Of a DNA stretch of 7,105 bases, positions 1 through 5,869 are shown in pieces. This stretch comes from an uncultured Anaerosolibacter sp. GTDB lineage: Bacteria > Bacillota_A > Clostridia > Peptostreptococcales > Thermotaleaceae. The notes under the pieces are model-generated. The model was not told where the DNA came from and ran no database searches. It saw only the letters and a list, made by a program, of their open reading frames with translations. Positions within the stretch are counted from its first letter, which is position 1. Each line of letters begins with the position of its first letter. A program made the position numbers and the translations under genes. The DNA lies in NCBI GenBank assembly GCA_937948705.1, contig CALECF010000208.1:1-7105 (forward strand). Direction: 5' to 3'.

Positions 1-35
1 GTGTTTACAAATCTTAAAAACAATCAGAAAAAGAT

Positions 36-122
36 GTAGCTCATTCGAAAAGGCAAACTTATTGAAAAATAAGGACGCAAAGCCACGGGTCTAACGTAAC
101 CATGCTATGATCGCCGAGCTGC
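36..122 (+). promoter_or_regulatory. Cyclic-di-GMP-I (GEMM-I) riboswitch aptamer
   Basis: This RNA element in the 5' leader of the chemoreceptor gene should bind cyclic di-GMP. The conserved GEMM-I core is directly readable: AAAAGGCAAAC at 48-58, then a CUUAUU/AAUAAG stem (58-63 with 68-73) capped by a GAAA tetraloop (64-67), then GGACGCAAAGCC at 73-84. GGC 52-54 can pair with GCC 82-84. A tetraloop-receptor-like internal loop follows (UCUAAC 90-95 facing UAUGA 106-110), in which the closing C-G pair of the classical 11-nt receptor is replaced by U-A. The closing P1 helix can form between 36-42 and 116-122, with seven pairs including one wobble. Family knowledge: GEMM-I elements bind c-di-GMP and are frequent ahead of motility, chemotaxis and surface genes. 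The junction between P1 and the GGCAAAC core is a few bases longer than in the Vibrio Vc2 example. No convincing promoter is visible in bases 1-35, so transcription probably starts near or before the window edge. Confidence 0.93.
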
Positions 123-196
123 TGTAATCCTCCTTATGTTCCTTTCCCTTTGTCCCATCCTCGACTTGAGCAACTCAATAAAAAGGAGAGAATCAT
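123..196 (+). promoter_or_regulatory. Probable translational expression platform and RBS of the chemoreceptor
   Basis: This leader joins the aptamer to the ATG at 197. The ribosome binding site AAGGAG lies at 183-188, eight bases before the start. A pyrimidine-rich stretch just after P1 holds two candidate anti-Shine-Dalgarno segments: CTCCTT at 130-135 is the exact complement of 183-188, and TCCTTT at 140-145 is the complement of AAAGGA at 182-187. A small hairpin, TTGAG-CAA-CTCAA (166-178), sits between. In addition, 116-123 (the 3' strand of P1) can pair with 169-176 at seven of eight positions. That pairing would break P1 and would cross the anti-SD/SD pairing. No U-tract follows any hairpin here, so control of translation fits better than transcription termination. 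The pairings are read from the sequence; the direction of switching (c-di-GMP probably off) is inference. Confidence 0.6.
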
Positions 197-2170
197 ATGC
201 TAAAAAGGATTACCCTACGTACAAAAATCATCTTGCTACTAATCGTATTGACTGTATCCTCGGTGTCTACCGTAGGCTATATGTCGGCAAAGGGCCAAAT
301 GAATAGCCTTCAGGACAACCTTACCAGTACTGCCACACGCCTTGCAGATAACCTAAGTGAGGAAATCAATCTGTTTTTAACCCAAAATGTTACGGTTATC
401 GAAGGGATCGCCTCCCTTCCTCATGTCCGCAGCTTTAATGCAGAGGATCAGCGTCTCGTTTTAGAGGCACTAATTAAGAATCATACCAGCTTTGCATTGA
501 TCTTTGCCACAGATACCACTGGGATGCAGGTGGCTCGTTCTGATGGACGGGATCAGTTTGACAATCTGGGAGAAAGAGATTATCTAAAAGCAGCTATTGC
601 CAATAAAAAAACCACTATCAGCGATGTGATTATATCTAGAACCACAGGGAAGCCTGCCATCGTTGTCGTTGCCCCAGTTCTAAGTCCTAGTGGGGAATTT
701 ATCGGAACCATTGGTGGCACCTTGGACCTTTCCAGTATTGAAGAAATGCGTAAAAGAAGGGCTATGGGTGAAACTGGTTATGCTTTCATCACCGACACCC
801 AAGGGCAAATATTAGCCCATCCAGATATAGCAATGGTGGAAGCCCAGGAAAACGTATCCGATATTCCCGTAGTAGCAAAAGCACTACAGGGACAAAAGGG
901 TCACGAGGATTACATATATAAGGATGCACATATCTTTGGCGCTTATACAACAGTTCCCCTTGTTGGGTGGCCTGTGGTAGTGCGCCAGCCTTTCGCAGAA
1001 GCCTATGCGCCAGTACAGGCGACAAAAAAAGAAACCGTTGCACTCATTGGAATCGTGTTAATGGTATCTATATTAATGGGCTATCTATTTTCTCGCTATT
1101 TGCTTAAACCGATTACCGTGTTATTAGAGGCATCACGAGAATTTGCCAAGGGTAATTTAGCCTACAGTTTCTCCATCAATACTCAAGATGAAATTGGAAA
1201 TCTTGCAGAATCCTTTCACAACATGCGAGACAATCTTAAGGATTTGATCAAAAAAATAGTCCTTGCATCTGAACAAATTGGTACGACTTCCACTGCCGTG
1301 TTAGAATCCTCACAACAAACCAATATCGTTGCAACACAGATTGCTGAAGCGATTGGACAACTGGCCTTAGGCAGTGACGAACAAGCGAAGAGCGTCCAAA
1401 GCAGTTCTGAATCCGTCCGTAGTATCGTAAATTCTATTGATTATATCACAAAGATCAGTATAGAGTCCTTTGAGTCAGCATCTGATGCAGAAAGCTTTGT
1501 TACCCACGGCGTAAAGACTGTTGAGGAACAGGAGCAAAAAATGAAAGAAAGCAGCAATACTGTACGTCATGTTGCCGATACGATCCTATCCCTAAATGAA
1601 AAATCCCTTCAAATCGGAGAAATCGTTGAGGTAATTCAAGGCATTTCATCTCAGACAAATCTTCTTGCCCTCAACGCTGCCATTGAAGCAGCCCGAGCAG
1701 GAGAACATGGGAAGGGTTTTGCAGTGGTTGCCGATGAAGTAAGAAAGCTGGCAGAAGAATCTCAAAAATCAACAGAAAAAATCCAGCAATTAATTAAGGA
1801 TATCCAGAGTGCTATCAATGCTGCAGTACGCGAATCCGATTCTGCAACAGAAACCATCGTACAGCAAGAAAAAAACACCCGAAATACCACAGAGGTTTTC
1901 AGAAAAATCATGGATAATGTACAGCGCATTACCCTACAGGTAAAAGATATCACTACAGCTACACAATCTGCAACAGAACAAGGCAAGTCTATTGCTTCAG
2001 AGATCGACAGTATTTCAGCAATCTCCCAAGAAACAGCTGCAAGTACAGAAGAGGTCGCTGCCTCTACGGAAGAACAAACTGCCTCTTTAGAATATATCAA
2101 TGCCTCTATTGAGGAACTAAGTGATTTAGCTACACAGTTAAAAGCATCAGTTAGTAGCTTTAAGTTATAA
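197..2170 (+). CDS. Methyl-accepting chemotaxis protein with double-Cache-type sensor domain
   Basis: This is a transmembrane chemoreceptor of 657 residues that should sense an extracellular ligand and control CheA through CheW. Domain order: a short basic N-terminus and first membrane helix (about 11-28); an extracellular Cache region (about 33-275) with the typical ERDYLKAA (126-133) and [12 protein letters not shown] (146-157) segments; a second membrane helix (about 279-299); a HAMP linker (about 299-353, with KPI at 304-306 and DEIG at 331-334); and a long coiled-coil signalling domain. The highly conserved hairpin tip spans about 479-522 and includes [16 protein letters not shown] and [18 protein letters not shown]. 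The amino-acid-binding Cache motif (RxWYxxA type) is only partly matched, as R127-D-Y-L, so the ligand is unknown. The start is fixed by AAGGAG eight bases upstream. No che genes are adjacent, so this is an orphan receptor. Its leader carries a c-di-GMP riboswitch. There is no C-terminal NWETF-type CheR tether; the protein ends SSFKL. Confidence 0.95.
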   Translation: MLKRITLRTKIILLLIVLTVSSVSTVGYMSAKGQMNSLQDNLTSTATRLADNLSEEINLFLTQNVTVIEGIASLPHVRSFNAEDQRLVLEALIKNHTSFALIFATDTTGMQVARSDGRDQFDNLGERDYLKAAIANKKTTISDVIISRTTGKPAIVVVAPVLSPSGEFIGTIGGTLDLSSIEEMRKRRAMGETGYAFITDTQGQILAHPDIAMVEAQENVSDIPVVAKALQGQKGHEDYIYKDAHIFGAYTTVPLVGWPVVVRQPFAEAYAPVQATKKETVALIGIVLMVSILMGYLFSRYLLKPITVLLEASREFAKGNLAYSFSINTQDEIGNLAESFHNMRDNLKDLIKKIVLASEQIGTTSTAVLESSQQTNIVATQIAEAIGQLALGSDEQAKSVQSSSESVRSIVNSIDYITKISIESFESASDAESFVTHGVKTVEEQEQKMKESSNTVRHVADTILSLNEKSLQIGEIVEVIQGISSQTNLLALNAAIEAARAGEHGKGFAVVADEVRKLAEESQKSTEKIQQLIKDIQSAINAAVRESDSATETIVQQEKNTRNTTEVFRKIMDNVQRITLQVKDITTATQSATEQGKSIASEIDSISAISQETAASTEEVAASTEEQTASLEYINASIEELSDLATQLKASVSSFKL

Positions 2171-2174
2171 GTGA

Positions 2175-2220
2175 GAATTATAAAAGACGCGTATCCAACG
2201 ATATGCGTCTTTTATAATTT
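2175..2220. terminator. Bidirectional terminator between convergent chemoreceptor and dipeptidase genes
   Basis: A near-perfect hairpin fills the gap between the two convergent genes. Bases 2176-2194 pair with 2201-2219 (19 pairs, one of them G-U) around a six-base CCAACG loop. The core GACGCGTAT/ATATGCGTC is followed on the plus strand by TTTTATAATTTTATAG and, by symmetry, on the minus strand by TTTTATAATT, so it can stop transcription from both sides. It begins about five bases after the chemoreceptor stop and directly abuts the dipeptidase stop codon (2220-2222). Confidence 0.85.
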
Positions 2221-3161
2221 TATAGTAATACCTCTTGAATAATTCTTAGCCCATTTTTATAACATATTTTTTCAACTTCTTCCCCGCTAAACTTATTCTT
2301 TTTCAATCCTGTAACTAGCTTGTCCATTTGACCAATATTTTCAATCTCCAGTCCTGGACTGGTGCCATCAAAATCGGAGCCAATAGCAATGACATCTATT
2401 CCTCCCACGTTCCTTATATGTTGAATATGACGTACCATATCCTCTACCTTACTTTGCTCAGAATTCCCTAAAAACTCCTTCTCAAAGTTTATTCCCATGA
2501 CACCACCCTGTTCTGCTAAGGTGCGAATCATCTCATCCGTCAAGTTTCTACTATGATTTGTAATCGCTCTCGCATTGGAGTGAGAAGCAATAAATGGTTT
2601 CTTAGAAAGCCTTGCCACATCATAAAAGCCTTGATCTGACAAGTGAGATACATCGATTAGCATACCCAAACGATTCATCTCTACCACTACTTCTTCTCCG
2701 AAACTTGTCAGCCCTAAACCGCTAAATTCTGGTTTACAGTTTGGATATCCGATCTCATTAGGGTAATTCCAAGTTAGTGTAATCAATCTTACGCCTAAAC
2801 GGTAAAAATTTCTTAGATGGTAAAGTTCTCCCTTCAGGGCACCGCCTTCCTCAATGGTTAGAAAAGCCGAAATCTTCCCTTGTTTGTCATTTTCTATTAA
2901 TTGACTATAATTTCTTGCCAGACCTATCTCTTTTTGATTTTCTCCTAATTCTTCAAAAAACTTATCCGTCATCTCTAGGCAGGTTTCTAGTGGATCTTTT
3001 TCCCCCTGGTAATCGATATACAGTGCAAAAAATTGGGCCAGTGATTGACTATGACGTAGCTTTTCAATATCTACGCAAAATCTATTGCTGTTTAAATGCA
3101 GATCTTTTCGATCCACCATCAGCTGCAATATGGTATCACAGTGAAAATCAATAAAGCGCAT
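2220..3161 (-). CDS. Membrane-dipeptidase-type zinc dipeptidase (peptidase family M19)
   Basis: This 313-residue enzyme matches the renal/membrane dipeptidase family (M19), binuclear zinc hydrolases that cleave dipeptides, often with a D- or dehydro-residue at the C-terminal position. All the expected metal and catalytic positions are visible: H7 and D9 in DFHCDT near the N-terminus, the bridging glutamate E105 in IEEGGAL, H173 in IDVSHLSD, H194 in ASHSNAR, and D263 in GSDFDG. The length is normal for compact bacterial members. There is no signal peptide or membrane segment, so it should act in the cytoplasm, probably in peptide or peptidoglycan-fragment turnover; the substrate cannot be read from the sequence. 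The ATG at 3159-3161 is preceded by AAGGGGG (3169-3175), seven bases away. It has terminators on both sides and is probably transcribed alone. The N-terminal histidine motif at residue 7 argues against a later start. Confidence 0.93.
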   Translation of the reverse strand: MRFIDFHCDTILQLMVDRKDLHLNSNRFCVDIEKLRHSQSLAQFFALYIDYQGEKDPLETCLEMTDKFFEELGENQKEIGLARNYSQLIENDKQGKISAFLTIEEGGALKGELYHLRNFYRLGVRLITLTWNYPNEIGYPNCKPEFSGLGLTSFGEEVVVEMNRLGMLIDVSHLSDQGFYDVARLSKKPFIASHSNARAITNHSRNLTDEMIRTLAEQGGVMGINFEKEFLGNSEQSKVEDMVRHIQHIRNVGGIDVIAIGSDFDGTSPGLEIENIGQMDKLVTGLKKNKFSGEEVEKICYKNGLRIIQEVLL

Positions 3162-3202
3162 TACCCATCCCCCTTACTTTATAATTCTTTTCTTTTGACA
3201 AA

Positions 3203-3228
3203 AGCAGAATACCTTATAGTATTCTGCT
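3203..3228 (-). terminator. Terminator of the GGDEF/EAL gene
   Basis: A perfect 10-bp hairpin, AGCAGAATAC (3203-3212) paired with GTATTCTGCT (3219-3228) around a six-base loop, lies about 36 bases past the TAG stop of the upstream minus-strand gene. Read on the minus strand it runs directly into TTTTGTC, a short U-tract, as expected for intrinsic termination. It separates the GGDEF/EAL gene from the dipeptidase, whose own promoter would then have to lie between this hairpin and 3162. Confidence 0.75.
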
Positions 3229-3264
3229 CCTTTTCACAATATCCTTTTGTTTTTATTGAATAGA

Positions 3265-5694
3265 CTAGACATGGGATTTTTCAGGGTCATCAACACTTAG
3301 AAATCTCTCAAAATCCTTTGGTGGTATAGGTGGACTAATCAAATATCCTTGAATTTGATCACACTGATGGTCTTTAAGATACAACATTTGTTCTCTTGTT
3401 TCCACCCCTTCTGCTACTAGCTTTAAACCCAGGTTGCTAGACATAGCGATGATAGCCAATACAATGGCTTGATTGTCCTTATCAGAAGTGATATCTCGAA
3501 TAAAAGATTTATCGATCTTTAGCTTATCTAAGGGTAACTGATTGAGTAAGCCCAAGGATGAATAACCGGTACCAAAATCATCAATAGACAACTGAATTCC
3601 AAGTTTCTTGAATCCCTTTAATGTTTTTACTGTTACTTGCGGATTCTGAATGGCACTGCTTTCCGTAATCTCCAGTTCAAGATAACTAGGATCCAAACCT
3701 GTTTCAGCCAGACAGTTAGCAACCTTTTGTAATAAGTTTTTCTGCTGGAATTGAACTGCAGATAAATTCACCGAGATGTCTATTTTATTCAGCCCCTTGT
3801 CTTGCCAGCGCTTATTTTGTAAACATGCAGTTCGAAGTACAAAGTCTCCGATAGACTTGATTAGACCCGTTTCTTCTGCCAGAGGAATAAATTCTACCGG
3901 CGATAAAAATCCTAACTGAGGGTGTTTCCACCTCACCAATGCCTCTGCACCAATCACTTTTCCAGAACTTAGATCTAATTTGGGCTGATAATACACCAGA
4001 AATTCTTCTCTTTCTAGGGCTTTTCGTAGTTCATTTTCCATGGCCAATCGCCGCAATGCCTTATCATTCATCTCTGGTGTATAGAACCTATACCGATTTC
4101 TCCCTTCCTGCTTTGCTTGATACATGGCCGTATCCCCATGCTTTAACAGCGTGTCTACATCCTGTCCATCCGATGGATACAAACTAATACCGATACTGGT
4201 ACTTATATGTAAATCATGGGCGTTAATGTGTACAGGTGTTTCCATCCTACGTAGGATTTTTTGCGCCACCTTAATTACATTCTCTATGCTTTTTATATCT
4301 TCCAGAATTATTGCAAATTCATCTCCCCCAAGTCTCGATACGGTATCTCCCTCACGAAGGTACTTTATCAACCGCTTACCTACTTCTTGAAGTAAGCTAT
4401 CTCCAACTGGATGGCCTAATGTATCATTAATTCGCTTGAATTGATCTAGATCCAACATCATCACAGCAACCATTTCACCATTTCTGTGGGCATGAGTTAA
4501 TGCCATAGAAAGGCGGTCATGAAATAGAGCACGGTTAGGAAGCCCTGTCAGCGCATCATGATACGCTTGATATTTAATGCGCTCTTCTCGCTTGATGCGT
4601 TCTGTAATATCATTAAAAATTGACACATACTGTACTGTTTTTCCAGTTTCATCCTTAATAGCAGATATGGTAAGCCACTCTGGATAAGTCTCTCCATTTT
4701 TCCTTCTGTTCCAAATCTCACCTTGCCATTGTCCTTTATTCTCCAGATCTCTCCACATGTCCTTATAAAATGTATCTTTGTGCCTTTCTGATTTCAAAAT
4801 TATAGGATTTTGCCCTGTTGCTTCCGATTGACTGTATCCCGTAATTTTGGTAAAGGCTGGATTTACCCATTGAATTGATCCATCCACATCGGTTACGACA
4901 ACTCCTTCGATGGTATTTTCGAATACTTTTTCTGCCATCCTTAGCTTTTCATCATTGCGTTTTAACTCTGTTACATCAATCAGTGTACCAATCACAGCAG
5001 GAGATCCTCTATAGAGTATTTTGCTCCCTAATACCTTGATATATATAAGGCTCTTATCTTTTTTGATGCCTCTGAATTGATATTGTATGCTTCTGATCTC
5101 ACCCTCTATTCGTTTTCTGATATTTTCCCCTACCAGTTCATAATCTTCAGGTAGAACAATTTCTCGAACAGCCTTAAAAAGCATCTCTTCTTGGGTATAT
5201 CCAAATAGTTCAGCCATCTGAACATTTACATATGAAAACAAACCATTCTGTATAATATAAACGCCCATAAAGGAGCCTTCCACAATGCTTCGATAGTTTA
5301 CCTCCGCTTCTTTTAGTGAAGATTCCATATTTTTCCGATCCGTTATATCCACTAAGTATTCCTCATAATGATAGATGCTTTCATCTCTCTTTTCAACCAT
5401 TACTGTCAGACTATGAATCCAGCGAACATCTCCTGCTGCAGTCTTAATGCGGTACTCCTGCTGCAAACAGCTTTTACTAGACTGTATGAACTGCTGCCAA
5501 TTCTGTTGCACCTGGTCTAAATCCTCAGGATGAAGGATACTCCAAAAACGATTATGCTCTTGAACTAAATCTTCTGCTAGATATCCGTACTGTATCATAC
5601 TGGGAGATACATATGTTATAGACATCGTTTTCTCCGTCTTCCATTTTAAAACCGTAATAGGTTCTCTTTCAAAATCACCCATTCCATCACCCAT
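3265..5694 (-). CDS. PAS-PAS-PAS-GGDEF-EAL cyclic-di-GMP synthase/phosphodiesterase
   Basis: This is a soluble 809-residue c-di-GMP turnover protein. Domain order: three PAS sensor domains (about 10-120, 130-245 and 252-368, each ending in a typical DITDR/DVTEL/DITER linker), a GGDEF domain (about 373-540) and an EAL domain (about 552-800). The cyclase motif GGDEF is intact at 456-460, and the product-inhibition site RxxD (R447-E-G-D450) lies exactly five residues before it. The EAL domain keeps E584-A-L, N643 in VNLSA, E675 and E678 in EITES, the DDFGTGYSS loop (705-713), K726 and D728 in KIDKS, E762 in AEGVET, and QGY at 782-784. Both activities are therefore possible; which dominates cannot be told from sequence. 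There are no membrane helices, so the PAS domains would sense a cytoplasmic cue; no clear cofactor residue is evident. The start is set by AAGGAG (5703-5708), eight bases upstream. It is likely transcribed alone. Confidence 0.95.
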   Translation of the reverse strand: MGDGMGDFEREPITVLKWKTEKTMSITYVSPSMIQYGYLAEDLVQEHNRFWSILHPEDLDQVQQNWQQFIQSSKSCLQQEYRIKTAAGDVRWIHSLTVMVEKRDESIYHYEEYLVDITDRKNMESSLKEAEVNYRSIVEGSFMGVYIIQNGLFSYVNVQMAELFGYTQEEMLFKAVREIVLPEDYELVGENIRKRIEGEIRSIQYQFRGIKKDKSLIYIKVLGSKILYRGSPAVIGTLIDVTELKRNDEKLRMAEKVFENTIEGVVVTDVDGSIQWVNPAFTKITGYSQSEATGQNPIILKSERHKDTFYKDMWRDLENKGQWQGEIWNRRKNGETYPEWLTISAIKDETGKTVQYVSIFNDITERIKREERIKYQAYHDALTGLPNRALFHDRLSMALTHAHRNGEMVAVMMLDLDQFKRINDTLGHPVGDSLLQEVGKRLIKYLREGDTVSRLGGDEFAIILEDIKSIENVIKVAQKILRRMETPVHINAHDLHISTSIGISLYPSDGQDVDTLLKHGDTAMYQAKQEGRNRYRFYTPEMNDKALRRLAMENELRKALEREEFLVYYQPKLDLSSGKVIGAEALVRWKHPQLGFLSPVEFIPLAEETGLIKSIGDFVLRTACLQNKRWQDKGLNKIDISVNLSAVQFQQKNLLQKVANCLAETGLDPSYLELEITESSAIQNPQVTVKTLKGFKKLGIQLSIDDFGTGYSSLGLLNQLPLDKLKIDKSFIRDITSDKDNQAIVLAIIAMSSNLGLKLVAEGVETREQMLYLKDHQCDQIQGYLISPPIPPKDFERFLSVDDPEKSHV

Positions 5695-5822
5695 ATAACG
5701 TTCTCCTTATGTATTGATAGCTATGAAAGTTGAGAAATTATCTCTTTCTACGAAATTCTACAAATTTTCCATTTTTCCTCCTGCTATCTATCCTTACGTT
5801 TAATCATTCAAAGAGGTTTTTT
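5695..5822 (-). promoter_or_regulatory. Leader/promoter region of the GGDEF/EAL gene with possible 4-codon upstream ORF
   Basis: This AT-rich gap follows the ileS terminator and must hold the promoter of the GGDEF/EAL gene. I see no clear -35/-10 pair; GATAAT read on the minus strand around 5739-5744 is a possible -10 without a good -35. An AGGAGG (minus strand, 5777-5782) sits four bases before ATG-GAA-AAT-TTG-TAG (5772 down to 5758), a possible four-codon leader ORF. The true SD of the main gene is AAGGAG at 5703-5708. GATAGC and its complement occur at 5716-5721 and 5783-5788, flanking the mini-ORF. There is no riboswitch core such as GGCAAAC here. Confidence 0.3.
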
Positions 5823-5869
5823 AGTATAAGAGAAAAAACAGCCCAGTGGGCTGTTTTTTCTCTTATACT
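5823..5869 (-). terminator. Terminator of ileS (22-bp perfect stem)
   Basis: Bases 5823-5844 are an exact inverted repeat of 5848-5869 around a three-base loop. On the minus strand the GC-rich core CAGCCC/GGGCTG is followed at once by TTTTTT, a textbook intrinsic terminator for ileS. The stem is so long that it includes the ileS stop codon (5863-5865) and the preceding valine codon. By symmetry it would also stop plus-strand transcription. Confidence 0.92.

Noticed and set aside
4..36. TTTACA at 4-9 as a -35 element for the riboswitch transcript
   Set aside because: No acceptable -10 lies 16-18 bases downstream, and no sigma-D/sigma-28 motility promoter pattern is present.
166..178. TTGAG-CAA-CTCAA hairpin as a transcription terminator of the riboswitch
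   Set aside because: It has only five pairs and is followed by ATAAAAAGG, with no U-tract, so a role in translation control is more likely.
789..1043. Minus-strand open frame inside the chemoreceptor gene
   Set aside because: It lies wholly opposite a well-supported Cache domain, has no recognisable protein features and no good ribosome binding site.
1762..2100. Minus-strand open frame opposite the chemoreceptor signalling domain
   Set aside because: The serine/valine-rich product is the mirror of a conserved coiled coil; no independent support.
2915..3154. Plus-strand open frame opposite the dipeptidase N-terminal region
   Set aside because: Antisense to conserved M19 sequence; no domain and no upstream RBS.
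3178..3183. TATAAA on the minus strand as the -10 of the dipeptidase promoter
   Set aside because: The expected start site would fall within the ribosome binding site, and the nearest -35-like TTGTCA is only 12 bases upstream of it.
3939..4390. Two overlapping plus-strand open frames opposite the GGDEF/EAL gene
   Set aside because: Both are antisense to conserved catalytic domains and show no features of real proteins.
5680..5682. Second ATG (Met5) as the start of the GGDEF/EAL protein
   Set aside because: The first ATG has AAGGAG at an ideal eight-base spacing; the second would be about 20 bases away.
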